The notes under the pieces were generated by a model. That model did no database searches. It worked only from the letters and a program-made list of their open reading frames with translations, and was not told the DNA's origin. Shown here in pieces: positions 10,473-20,262 of a stretch of 64,000 nt of DNA. Source of the DNA: Helicobacter pylori (GTDB lineage: Bacteria; Campylobacterota; Campylobacteria; Campylobacterales; Helicobacteraceae); NCBI GenBank assembly GCA_008032935.1, contig CP032039.1, forward strand, positions 682,001 to 746,000, in the 5' to 3' direction. The translations under genes and the position numbers were made by a program. How positions within the stretch are numbered: the stretch's first letter is position 1; every line of letters begins with the position of its first letter.

Positions 10473-11819
10473 ATGTTTCAAGCGTTAAGTGATGGGTTTA
10501 AAAACGCGCTCAATAAAATCCGCTTTCAAGATGATGAAAAAGCGCTAGATCGGGCGTTAGACGAATTGAAAAAAACGCTCTTGAAAAATGATGTGCATCA
10601 TAAAGTGGCTAGAGAATTGCTCAAAAAAGTGGAAAGCCAAACTAAAGCGAGTGGCATTGGTAAGCAGCAATTTTTAGACGCTTTAGAAAAGAGTTTGTTA
10701 GAAATTTTAAGCGCTAAAGGGAGCAGTGGTTTCACTTTCGCTCAAACGCCCCCCACCGTGGTTTTAATGGCAGGTTTGCAAGGGAGCGGTAAGACAACCA
10801 CCACCGCTAAACTCGCTCATTATTTAAAAACCAAAAATAAAAAAGTGCTTTTATGCGCATGCGATTTGCAACGCTTAGCGGCGGTGGAGCAATTAAAGGT
10901 TTTGGGCGAACAGGTGGGCGTGGAAGTTTTTTACGAAGAAAATAAAAGCGTGAAAGAAATCGCCAACAACGCTTTAAAAAGGGCTAAAGAAGCGCAATTT
11001 GATGTTTTACTCGTGGATAGTGCGGGGCGTTTAGCCATTGATAAAGAGCTTATGCAAGAATTAAAGGAAGTTAAAGAAGTCTTAAACCCCCATGAAGTGC
11101 TGTATGTCGCAGACGCGTTGAGCGGGCAAGATGGGGTCAAAAGTGCGAACACCTTTAATGAAGAAATAGGCGTGAGCGGGGTGGTGTTAAGCAAATTTGA
11201 TAGCGATTCTAAAGGGGGTATCGCCTTAGGCATCACTTACCAATTAGGCTTACCCTTGCGTTTTATTGGGAGCGGGGAAAAAATCCCTGATTTAGATGTG
11301 TTTGTGCCTGAAAGAATCGTGGGGCGTTTGATGGGGGCTGGAGATATTATCTCGCTCGCTGAAAAAACCGCCAGCGTTTTAAACCCTAATGAAGCCAAAG
11401 ATTTGAGCAAAAAGCTCAAAAAAGGGCAATTCACTTTCAATGACTTTTTAAACCAGATTGAAAAAGTGAAAAAATTAGGCTCTATGAGTTCTCTAATCTC
11501 TATGATTCCAGGTTTAGGGAATATGGCAAACGCGCTGAAAGACACGGATTTAGAAAGCTCTTTAGAAGTGAAAAAAATCAAGGCTATGGTCAATTCCATG
11601 ACCAAAAAAGAGCGAGAAAACCCCGAGATTTTAAACGGCAGCCGAAGAAAAAGGATCGCTTTAGGGAGCGGCTTAGAAGTGTCTGAAATCAATCGCATCA
11701 TCAAACGCTTTGATCAAGCGAGCAAAATGGCGAAACGCTTAACCAATAAAAAGGGCATTAGCGATTTGATGAATCTAATGAGTCAGGCTAAAAATCAAAC
11801 GCCCCCTAAAATGCGCTAA
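10473..11819 (+). CDS. ffh: Signal recognition particle GTPase Ffh
   Basis: Ffh binds signal sequences as they leave the ribosome and, with 4.5S RNA and FtsY, targets them to SecYEG. The 448 residues show an N-terminal helical bundle, the G domain (P loop GLQGSGKTTTTAKLAHYL near residue 103, then DLQRLAAVEQL, DSAGRL, SKFDSDSKGG) and a C-terminal methionine-bearing M domain (SMSSLISMIPGLGNM) with the RNA-binding SRRKRIALGSG segment. It follows valS closely with AAAGGA before its ATG and ends 73 bp before rpsP, which has its own promoter. Confidence 0.97.
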   Translation: MFQALSDGFKNALNKIRFQDDEKALDRALDELKKTLLKNDVHHKVARELLKKVESQTKASGIGKQQFLDALEKSLLEILSAKGSSGFTFAQTPPTVVLMAGLQGSGKTTTTAKLAHYLKTKNKKVLLCACDLQRLAAVEQLKVLGEQVGVEVFYEENKSVKEIANNALKRAKEAQFDVLLVDSAGRLAIDKELMQELKEVKEVLNPHEVLYVADALSGQDGVKSANTFNEEIGVSGVVLSKFDSDSKGGIALGITYQLGLPLRFIGSGEKIPDLDVFVPERIVGRLMGAGDIISLAEKTASVLNPNEAKDLSKKLKKGQFTFNDFLNQIEKVKKLGSMSSLISMIPGLGNMANALKDTDLESSLEVKKIKAMVNSMTKKERENPEILNGSRRKRIALGSGLEVSEINRIIKRFDQASKMAKRLTNKKGISDLMNLMSQAKNQTPPKMR

Positions 11820-11849
11820 CTTTTAAGCATGTTTTGGGCGCTTTTGTTG

Positions 11850-11855
11850 TATAAT
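11850..11855 (+). promoter_or_regulatory. Probable -10 box for the rpsP-rplS operon
   Basis: TATAAT in TTTTGTTGTATAATCTC, about 37 bases before the rpsP start, leaving a leader of roughly 30 bases with TTTAGGAG as ribosome site. The 13 bases up to and including the box repeat those before valS. Confidence 0.6.
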
Positions 11856-11892
11856 CTCAAATTTAATACGAATATTTTAGGAGATTTTTGTA

Positions 11893-12123
11893 ATGACAGT
11901 CATTAGACTCACTCGTATCGGGAGAAAGAAAAAGCCTTTTTACAGAGTGGTGGTAACCGATTCTAGGAAAAGAAGGGATGGAGGCTGGATTGAATCCATT
12001 GGGTATTACAACCCTTTAAGCGAGCCTAAAGATATTAAGATTGATAAGGAGCGCTTGGATTACTGGAAAGGCGTGGGGGCTAAAATGAGCGAGAGGGTGG
12101 AAAAGCTTTCTCAAAAAGCCTAA
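11893..12123 (+). CDS. rpsP: 30S ribosomal protein S16
   Basis: A small-subunit assembly protein of 76 residues. The start [25 protein letters not shown] is the S16 signature, followed by [13 protein letters not shown]. First gene of the conserved rpsP-khpA-rimM-trmD-rplS operon; TAGGAGATTTTTGTA places a strong ribosome site ahead of the ATG. Length and motifs are normal. Confidence 0.97.
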   Translation: MTVIRLTRIGRKKKPFYRVVVTDSRKRRDGGWIESIGYYNPLSEPKDIKIDKERLDYWKGVGAKMSERVEKLSQKA

Positions 12124-12139
12124 GGTTTTGTGAGGCTAA

Positions 12140-12493
12140 ATGCGCGAATCAGATCCTTTGAACACGCCTTTTTCTCAAGCTGAATGTAAGGACTATTCGT
12201 ATTGCGTAGCGGCTTTTTTAGAAAAATATTTAAAAAAGGTTGTGTCTTTTCCGCAAGCTTTGAGCGTAGAACACACGCTTTTAGAAGATAAAGTCAAGCA
12301 AATCACTATTTATACCCACCCATCAGACATGGGGCATGTGATCGGTAAAGAGGGCAAAATGGTGAGTGCGATTAAGGCGTTTGTTTCTGGTGTGAAAGCC
12401 AAAGACGGGTTTTCTTATAAAATCGTTGTTTTTGCGAGTAATGATAAAAATGGTGATAAAAATCCCCATGCTTTAGGCGATCAAACGCCTTGA
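12140..12493 (+). CDS. khpA: KH-domain RNA-binding protein (KhpA type)
   Basis: A 117-residue protein built around one type II KH domain: TIYTHPSDMGHVIGKEGKMVSAIKAFV contains the GxxG loop (GKEG). KhpA proteins bind RNA, often as a dimer with KhpB. Its place between rpsP and rimM is conserved widely, which supports the name more than the short motif alone. The 5' part (residues 1-30) is variable and not recognised. It begins 16 bp after rpsP with a weak ribosome site. Confidence 0.85.
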   Translation: MRESDPLNTPFSQAECKDYSYCVAAFLEKYLKKVVSFPQALSVEHTLLEDKVKQITIYTHPSDMGHVIGKEGKMVSAIKAFVSGVKAKDGFSYKIVVFASNDKNGDKNPHALGDQTP

Positions 12494-12502
12494 ATTTTTT
12501 TC

Positions 12503-13048
12503 ATGCTTTTAGTGGGTAGGATTGGTAAAAGCGTGGGGCTTAATGGGGGGCTAAAGCTTCATTTAGAGAGCGATTTTCCGGAGTGCTTAAAAAAAGGCGT
12601 TAAGGTTAGCGTTGCTCCCTTGAACGCTTTCTCTTGCGCTTCTTCTTTTAAAGAATATACAATCCATTCTTATGAACATGCCAAAAACCTATTATTTTTA
12701 GAAACTATCCACACGCCCGAAAAGGCTAAAAAGCTGACTAATTTAGGGCTTTTTATGAGCGAAGCAGAGAGTAAAAAACTCTGTGTTTTAAAAGAGGGGG
12801 AGTTTTTTTATTGCGATTTAGTAGGGCTTAGCGTGGTGGAAGAAAACGAGATTCTAGGAAAAGTCATAGAAATCCAAAGGATTTCTCAAACAGATTATTT
12901 CATGGTTGAAACCACGCTGAATTTGGTTGAAAAAGGTTTGGCTAAGATTTTTTTAATCCCTTATAGGGATTTTTATATCCAAGAAATCCTTTTGCAAGAC
13001 AAAAAAATAACCACCCATAACGCTAAAACGCTTTTAGAGAATAGTTGA
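12503..13048 (+). CDS. rimM: 16S rRNA processing protein RimM
   Basis: RimM binds ribosomal protein S19 and helps mature the 30S head. The 181 residues start MLLVGRIGKSVGLNGGLKLH, the RimM N-terminal beta-barrel motif (GrIgkahGlkGelkv), and the second half (GEFFYCDLVGLSVVEENEILGKV, then IPYRDFYIQEI) matches the PRC-barrel. It starts 9 bp after khpA, and its stop overlaps the trmD start region (TTGAGTG), implying coupled translation. Confidence 0.93.
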   Translation: MLLVGRIGKSVGLNGGLKLHLESDFPECLKKGVKVSVAPLNAFSCASSFKEYTIHSYEHAKNLLFLETIHTPEKAKKLTNLGLFMSEAESKKLCVLKEGEFFYCDLVGLSVVEENEILGKVIEIQRISQTDYFMVETTLNLVEKGLAKIFLIPYRDFYIQEILLQDKKITTHNAKTLLENS

Positions 13049-13738
13049 GTGAAATTCAGCGTTTTAACCCTTTTCCCGCAACTCGTATGGCCTTATTTTG
13101 AAGATTCTATTTTAAAAAGAGCGTTAGAAAAAAATCTTTTTGAATTGGAAGTGTTAAACCTTAGGGATTTTAGCGCTAATAAATATCAAAAAGCGGATCA
13201 CACGCTCATTGGTGGGGGTGCAGGGCAAATTTTAGACCCTGAGATGATAGAAAACGCGCTCCATTCTGTTAAAAACCCTAAACACACGATTTTTTTAAGC
13301 GCGGTGGGTAAGCCTTTTAAGCAAACAGATGCGATGCGTTTGGCTCAAAAAAAGCATGTCGTTTTGGTGTGCGGGCGTTATGAGGGATTTGATGAACGCT
13401 CTATTGAATTGAGCGCTGATGAGGTTTTTTGTATAGGCGATTTTATTTTAACAGGGGGCGAGCTTGGGGCGTTGTGCTTGATAGATAGTATCGCTCGCCA
13501 CATTCAAGGGGTTTTGGGTAACGCCCGATCTTTAGAAAATGAGAGCTTTGAAAACCATTATTTGGAAGCCCCTAATTTCGCTAACGCTGTTTTTAAATCC
13601 AAAGAAATCAATAAAATCCCTGCACCTTTAGAATATTCTAAAGGAAATCATGCTAAAATTGAGCAACTAAAACTTGATTTGTCAAAATTAAGGACGAAAT
13701 TCTACCGCCTTGATTTATTCAAACAGCACAAATCATGA
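13049..13738 (+). CDS. trmD: tRNA (guanine-37-N1) methyltransferase
   Basis: Methylates G37 of tRNAs next to the anticodon, preventing +1 frameshifts. The 229 residues carry the SPOUT trefoil-knot motifs: KADHTLIGGGAGQIL, LVCGRYEGFDERSIE and GDFILTGGELGALCLIDSIAR. The start is GTG, placed directly at the rimM stop. The C-terminus (KLRTKFYRLDLFKQHKS) is shorter than in some species but normal for Helicobacter. Confidence 0.96.
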   Translation: MKFSVLTLFPQLVWPYFEDSILKRALEKNLFELEVLNLRDFSANKYQKADHTLIGGGAGQILDPEMIENALHSVKNPKHTIFLSAVGKPFKQTDAMRLAQKKHVVLVCGRYEGFDERSIELSADEVFCIGDFILTGGELGALCLIDSIARHIQGVLGNARSLENESFENHYLEAPNFANAVFKSKEINKIPAPLEYSKGNHAKIEQLKLDLSKLRTKFYRLDLFKQHKS

Positions 13739-13759
13739 AATTGACATTAAGGAAAACAC

Positions 13760-14116
13760 ATGAAAAACCGCTACATTCAGCAGTTTGAAGACGCTCAATT
13801 AAAAGACAAGACCATGCCAGCATTTAAAGCCGGCGATACTTTGAAGCTTGGTATCACCATTAAAGAAGGCGAAAAAACACGAACTCAGTATTTTGAAGGC
13901 GTGTGCATTGCGATTAGAGGCAATGGCGTGGATAAGACTTTTTGCGTGCGTAAAATAGGGGCTAACAATATCGGCGTGGAGAAAATTTTCCCTTTCTATA
14001 GCGAAAGTTTGGCGAGCGTTGAGGTGTTGCGTGTGGGCAGGGTGCGTCGTGCGAAGCTCTACTACTTGCGCGATAGGAGAGGTAAGGCAGCAAGGATTAA
14101 AGAAGTCCGCCATTAA
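13760..14116 (+). CDS. rplS: 50S ribosomal protein L19
   Basis: Large-subunit protein at the subunit interface. It has 118 residues, with [52 protein letters not shown] and a basic C-terminus ([21 protein letters not shown]), all typical of L19. Preceded by AAGGAAA. Last gene of the rpsP operon. Confidence 0.97.
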   Translation: MKNRYIQQFEDAQLKDKTMPAFKAGDTLKLGITIKEGEKTRTQYFEGVCIAIRGNGVDKTFCVRKIGANNIGVEKIFPFYSESLASVEVLRVGRVRRAKLYYLRDRRGKAARIKEVRH

Positions 14117-14737
14117 TTTCTGTTAAGATTCTTTTATCCATCATGCTGATGGGTAGAACGCTCTTTAGGGGTTGAAATCCGTTTTCTAGCCGCTTCTCTT
14201 AAAATTAGCGTAAAACTTTTTAAATGGATTGGATTGGCTTGAAAAAGAGTTTTTTAATCCCTTTTTAGTTTTACCACCGACTTTTTTAAAACTCTAAACT
14301 CTTTTTAGCGTTAGCGTTCGTTTTTTTTTCAAGGCAAAGCTTTGATAACTTCTTTTCTAGCTTGCTGTTTGTTAAACTGAATTTTTGGCTCTGTTTTTTA
14401 ATGGGGCGTTGGTTGTCAAATTTTAAAAAAGGTTAAAAAGCGTTTTTTACCATCAAAATACAAAAAGCTTGACGCAAGTTAAACGATAACTCCTTGAAAA
14501 AGCGATCAAGTTAGGGGGATTTAAAGGGTTTGAAAGAACATTAAAGCGCGAAATATCCCCTCATATTCTCAAGAAAGTTTTACTATAATGAAAGAAATTA
14601 ATTAAGGTTTTGAGTGTCTGTATTAGATGAGAACAGAACTTTAACAGAACTTTTATTTTTTTTAAGAAACAAGGCATGTTTAAATCCCCATGCTATACTC
14701 AACCCTTATGGCAAAATTCATATTTTGGGAGAAAGCC
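14117..14737 (+). other. 620-bp non-coding stretch after rplS
   Basis: I see no convincing gene here. It holds a short perfect hairpin CCATCATGCTGATGG at 14138-14152 without a T tract, and a distant 11-base inverted pair AAAAAGAGTTT (14242) / AAACTCTTTTT (14296). Base composition is ordinary H. pylori intergenic sequence. A small RNA cannot be excluded. Confidence 0.5.
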
Positions 14738-15526
14738 ATGGAAAAAACTGAAACCACGATTTTTGTGGATTGGGAAAATCTTCTCGCCGATTTGAAAGCA
14801 ATCCAAGAAACGAATGAGCGTTTAAAAGAGTCTAATTTTAATTTCAACAATCCCGATCAACTCTTAGCGCTAATCCGTTCGTTTTTGGAGCCTGAAGAGG
14901 AATTGAAGCGGATCTATTTTTATGTATCTGAGCCTTTCACAGAAGTTGAACCTAGAATCAAGGGCAATAAAAACGAAGAACTTGAGGAGTATAAAGAGAA
15001 GAATCCTAAAGATTATGAGGAAAGAGTGAATAAATCAGGGATTATCCAATCTTTCAACCATGCGATCGCCTAACAAAATCAAGTGAAATTACGAGTCGGT
15101 CGGGTAATGTTCAAATTCACAAATGAGTCTGAAGACAAAGAAGTCTATGATCTAGAAGCCAAAATTCCCATACCGCAGTTAAAGTTGCGTCAAAAACAAA
15201 TTGATGCGCTGTTGGTGCACGATATTACCAAGCTGTATTGCACCAAACAAGGAGGGTGTATTTTGCTGTTCAGCAGGGATACCGATTTTGTGCCTGTGTT
15301 AGAAGCCGCTTGGGAGAAAGGCTTTGAAGTCTTCATCGCCAACATTCAAGAAAGCCCCAATTCTGTCCCTTCAGACTTGAAGAAGTCTTGCAATGTGAGA
15401 GAACGCAGTGTCGCTGAAATTGTAGATAACTTGCCAAAAAATCAGTACACCCCCAAGAAAAAGAACTTTTCCCCCAACGAGCCTTTTAACAACCCATTTA
15501 AAGACCAACTCTTTAAGAAGAACTAA
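14738..15526 (+). pseudogene. NYN-domain (PIN-like) RNase family protein, interrupted by an in-frame stop
   Basis: The reading frame from ATG 14738 (GGGAG six bases upstream) to 15526 encodes 262 residues once a TAA at 15071-15073 is ignored; both halves are in the same frame. The protein matches the LabA/NYN fold, a metal-dependent RNase relative: FVDWENLLADL at the N-terminus with the first acidic residues, KQIDALLVHDITKLY in the middle, then ILLFSRDTDFVPVLEAAWEKGFEVFI with the paired aspartates. The break needs a substitution (for example AAA to TAA), not a homopolymer change, so it looks like a real nonsense mutation separating the first acidic motif from the rest. The N-terminal fragment is 111 residues. 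Internal ATGs near 15108 might restart the second part. Confidence 0.75.
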
Positions 15527-15598
15527 CACGATCCCCCACCAAGGGGACAAAAAAGCACCCATTTTAAAAGGGTTAGCTTAAGCGGATTTTTCTAATCC

Positions 15599-15744
15599 AT
15601 GATTTCATTTTTTTGCTCTACTATGGAGTGATTTTTGAAAACGGAGATAAATTAGCGCTTATAGTAGTGGTTTTATGGGGAATGTGTGCGTGTTTTTGGC
15701 GGTGGTTGGTGGTATTGAGATTTTTCAAAATCCGATCGTTTTAA
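15599..15744 (+). CDS. Possible small membrane protein, seemingly frameshifted at a T run
   Basis: Tentative. From ATG 15599 the frame fails after five codons, but one extra T in the seven-T run at 15608-15614 gives a 48-residue protein, MISFFLLYYGVIFENGDKL then a hydrophobic, Trp-rich span (ALIVVVLWGMCACFWRWLVVL) ending in FFKIRSF. That would be one membrane helix with a basic tail. Without repair, GTG at 15629 starts the last 38 residues in frame. There is no strong ribosome site. I do not recognise the protein. Confidence 0.3.
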
Positions 15745-16279
15745 AATTTTAACTTACTTTGTCAAAAATTTTTATAGTTTAAGCAAACCTTAAGCTTTCT
15801 ATGACTATACTTTCATTTCCTTGTTTCAGCAAGGGCTTTTAAAAAGCCGCTTGATACCTTACAAGGATAGCTGATTAAAAGCAAACGATCTTTGAAAACT
15901 AAGCAAATTGATAGAAGTTCTTTTTAAAGGGATATTCTAATACTATTTAAGGATAACTTATTTGAAAGAGTGAGAGTTTGAATAACTTCCATTCTTGTAT
16001 AAGAAATTCTTACCCAACGAGTGCTGGTCAATACCATTGATTGTATTATCGTATATGATTGCGTATATAATTGATGGTTGAATGGCATGAGAGTATTTTT
16101 AGGTTAGCGTTTAGCTAAACCTTTTTAAAAAGTTTCTTTCTGTTTTGTTGTTGTAATACTTAAGAACACAACCCGTTTTATTCAATAAAGTCTAAAACGA
16201 GTTCTTGTGATACGCTAAAGCTGTTATTAGAAAATGATAACAGCCTATCAAAAAACAAAAGAGCTTTAGGACAAACACT
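15745..16279 (+). promoter_or_regulatory. 16S rRNA promoter and leader
   Basis: The 535 bases before the 16S gene hold no plausible ORF. A likely -10 (TATACT, 15806-15811) is followed by a long leader with GATCTTTGAAAACT (from 15887), similar to the boxA-proximal leader of many rRNA operons, and one arm of the processing stem. A further short inverted segment lies near the mature 5' end. The promoter call is weak; the leader call is sound. Confidence 0.5.
15888..15924 (+). repeat. 5' arm of the pre-16S processing stem
   Basis: The segment ATCTTTGAAAACTAAGCAAA, then TTGAT as a bulge, then AGAAGTTCTTTT is complementary to 17838-17870 downstream of the gene (AAAAGAACTTCT, TTTGCTTAGTTTTGAAAGAT). 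It pairs over about 32 positions with one mismatch and a five-base bulge, looping out the whole 16S RNA. Such stems are substrates of RNase III. Confidence 0.85.
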
Positions 16280-17784
<1,505 letters not shown>

Positions 17785-18296
17785 CTAGAGAAAAGCTTTT
17801 AACATTCGCTTGTTAAAAGCCAAGAGTATTACCTGACAAAAGAACTTCTTTTGCTTAGTTTTGAAAGATTGAGCTTATTCTTTCTTTTTTACTTCTTGAT
17901 TGTTTTTAATATTTGTTTGCTTATTGTTTGTTATTTCTTAATGCTTATATTTTTAGTTGTTAGTGTCTTTATATTTAATGTTTAATGTGTTTAGTTTGCT
18001 TGTTGTTTGTTATTTCTTACTTATTGCGTTTTAATTTTTATGTCTTAATCGTTTGTTTTTTTACTGCTTATGGTTTTTTACTTGTTGTTTTTGTTGTTTC
18101 TTATTTCTTAATGTTTGATTTTTGCTTTTGGTGTTTTTGGTGGGTCTGAGCTGATTATGAATGCGTTTGGATTTGAAAATTCTGTTCTTATCAAGTATTG
18201 GTGTTTAAAGTCTTATTTTTATAGTTTTAAGTTTTATTTTATAGTGAAATTCATAAGGGGGTGGGGGTTATTTTTGATTTTTTAACGCCCTGTATT
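17785..18296. other. T/G-rich spacer after 16S
   Basis: About 510 bases without a gene. It begins with the 3' processing arm; from 17870 to 18150 the plus strand is mostly T with G and A, and the phrase TTGTTTGTTATTTCTTA recurs (near 17924 and 18004, with a degraded copy near 18090). This is a slipped, low-complexity tract. No tRNA is present. Confidence 0.6.
17838..17870 (+). repeat. 3' arm of the pre-16S processing stem
   Basis: AAAAGAACTTCTTTTGCTTA and the following GTTTTGAAAGAT pair with 15888-15924 (see that entry). Lies 54 bases after the mature 3' end. Confidence 0.85.
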
Positions 18297-18852
18297 TTAG
18301 AGTTTTAAACGCTCAAGGATTTGGGTTTTAATTTCTTTCGGATCTAATTGAACAAGTTGTTGGCGTTCAAAATTGCGTGCCTGAAAATCAATGCAATAAC
18401 TCAAAAATAATAGAATCGTTTTCATAGGGGGCAACTAGGCGCATGCCCGAATAATGGAATTGAGTGCAAGAAAGCGTAATAAATACGCTGTAGGGTTTTA
18501 ATAGGGGATTTTCATTATGTGGGTTGAGTTTGATAAGACTTCCAAAAGCAATTGGTTTTATACTTTTGTTTTCATCAGATTGGCTTTGTAAAATAACTTA
18601 TTCTAAAAAATGATTGATGAGCGGTGCTCTATGCGCCGATGCGGGTCTAGGGATAGAGGCCTTTTGTAATGCCAATGCAAGACTTCTTCCCATTGTATTG
18701 TTCTCTAAAACTTGCACCTTTGGGACAACTTGCAACTGATCAATCATTACCTCAATTGCTTCATTTTCTTCACTTATAATGTAGTTTTTATGCGAAGGGT
18801 ATTTTTTACCTTGTTTAAAGCCCTATTTTACTGAACTTATTGGATAAAACAT
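18297..18852 (-). pseudogene. Decayed gene of unknown function
   Basis: On the minus strand a coding-like frame runs from ATG 18852 (MFYPISSVK) through an in-frame TAG (18825-18823), then GFKQGKKYPSHKNYIISEE and QVLENNTMGRSLALALQKAS to an in-frame TAA after INHFLE, then SIKPIAFGSLIKLNPHNENP and FITLSCTQFHYSGMRLVAPY to a TGA; a shift in frame then gives FERQQLVQLDPKEIKTQILE and a final stop at 18297. The pieces add up to a protein of about 185 residues. Two nonsense codons plus one shift that a single added base does not repair mean this is true decay. I do not recognise the family. It is divergent from the DUF2130 gene, 63 bp away. Confidence 0.6.
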
Positions 18853-18915
18853 GCTTAAGTTAAATTGATCTCATTCTATTATAAAATATAAAAAATCAAA
18901 TCTTAAAGGAAAATC

Positions 18916-20217
18916 ATGCAAGAAAATCAAACCCGTCCTTTTATATGCCCCAAGTGTCAAGAGCCAATTAATGTGAATGAAGCGCTATACAAACAGATTG
19001 AGCTAGAAAATCAAAATAAGTTTTTAGCCCAACAGAAAGAGTTTGAAAAAGAAGTGAATGAAAAAAGAGCGCAGTATCTAAGCTATTTCAAAAATTTAGA
19101 GCAAAAAGAAGAGGCCCTAAAAGAGCGAGAGAAAGAGCAAAAGGCCAAATTTGATGAGGCGGTCAAACAAGCGAGCGCTTTAGCTTTGCAAGATGAAAAG
19201 GCTAAGATCATTGAAGAAGCCAGAAAAAACGCTTTTTTAGAGCAGCAAAAAGGCTTGGAATTATTGCAAAAAGAATTGGATGAGAAGTCCAAACAAGTTC
19301 AGGAATTGCACCAAAAAGAAGCGGAAATTGAAAGGCTAAAAAGAGAAAATAACGAAGCAGAGAGCCGATTGAAAGCGGAAAATGAAAAAAAATTGAATGA
19401 AAAATTGGATTTGGAGAGAGAAAAAATAGAAAAAGCCTTGCATGAAAAAAATGAATTGAAATTCAAGCAGCAAGAAGAGCAATTAGAAATGTTAAGAAAC
19501 GAGTTGAAAAACGCTCAAAGAAAGGCGGAGTTAAGCTCGCAGCAATTCCAGGGCGAGGTGCAGGAATTAGCGATTGAAGAGTTTTTGAAGCAAAAATTCC
19601 CCTTAGATAGTGTTGAAGAAATCAAAAAAGGGCAAAGAGGGGGCGATTGCATTCAAGTGGTGCACACTAGGGAATTTCAAAATTGCGGGAAAATTTATTA
19701 TGAGAGCAAACGCACTAAAGAATTCCAAAAAGCTTGGGTTGAAAAGCTTAAAAGCGACATGCGAGAGATTGGGGCTGATGTGGGGGTCATTGTGAGTGAA
19801 GCGCTGCCTAAAGAGATGGAGAGGATGGGGTTATTTGAAGGGGTGTGGGTGTGTTCGTTTGAAGAGTTTAAGGGGTTGAGCGCGGTGCTAAGAGAGGGGG
19901 TTATTCAAGTGAGTTTGGCTAAAAAAAGTCAGGAAAATAAGGGCGATAAAGTGGATTTGCTCTATCATTATTTGACAAGCTCTGAATTTTCTATGCAAGT
20001 GAATGCGATTATAGAGGGGTTTGAGCAATTGAGAGCGGATTTAGAAAGCGAAAAACGCGCGATGAATAAGATTTGGAAAAGCAGGGAAAAACAAATGGAA
20101 AAAGTGTTTGAGGGCACGATTAACATGTATGGCTCTATTAAGGGCATTGCGGGTAATGCGATAGGGCAAGTGAAGGCGCTAGAGCTTGGGTATGATGAGG
20201 GGGAATTAGAGGATTAG
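18916..20217 (+). CDS. DUF2130 coiled-coil protein with possible PD-(D/E)XK nuclease core
   Basis: A 433-residue protein of the DUF2130 family (HP1143-like). The N-terminus has a CPKC pair (residues 12-15) that may bind zinc with further ligands unseen. Residues 30-210 form one long charged coiled coil rich in Glu and Lys. The conserved domain follows: VQELAIEEFLKQKFPLDSVEEIKKGQ, then GGDCIQVV and KIYYESKRTKEFQ, where the spaced Asp and the ESK triplet on adjacent predicted strands look like a PD-(D/E)XK nuclease active site (inference). The C-terminus includes MNKIWKSREKQMEKVFEGTI. AAAGGA precedes the ATG. The RloC-like gene begins 45 bp later in the same direction, so the two are probably co-transcribed. 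Cellular role unknown. Confidence 0.75.
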   Translation: MQENQTRPFICPKCQEPINVNEALYKQIELENQNKFLAQQKEFEKEVNEKRAQYLSYFKNLEQKEEALKEREKEQKAKFDEAVKQASALALQDEKAKIIEEARKNAFLEQQKGLELLQKELDEKSKQVQELHQKEAEIERLKRENNEAESRLKAENEKKLNEKLDLEREKIEKALHEKNELKFKQQEEQLEMLRNELKNAQRKAELSSQQFQGEVQELAIEEFLKQKFPLDSVEEIKKGQRGGDCIQVVHTREFQNCGKIYYESKRTKEFQKAWVEKLKSDMREIGADVGVIVSEALPKEMERMGLFEGVWVCSFEEFKGLSAVLREGVIQVSLAKKSQENKGDKVDLLYHYLTSSEFSMQVNAIIEGFEQLRADLESEKRAMNKIWKSREKQMEKVFEGTINMYGSIKGIAGNAIGQVKALELGYDEGELED

Positions 20218-20262
20218 TTTTTGTGGTATGCTTTGAGGTAATATTGTGAAGTAGGAGTGAGC

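Noticed and set aside
14138-14152. CCATCATGCTGATGG hairpin after rplS as a rho-independent terminator
   Set aside because: Stem of only six pairs and no T tract follows.
17785-18296. tRNA-Ile/Ala or 23S gene after the 16S
   Set aside because: No tRNA arms, TTCGA loop or 23S sequence; the spacer is a T-rich tract.
20257-20262. GTG 20257 as the RloC-like start
   Set aside because: It overlaps the AGGAG ribosome site; GTG 20263 is better spaced, though the difference is two residues.
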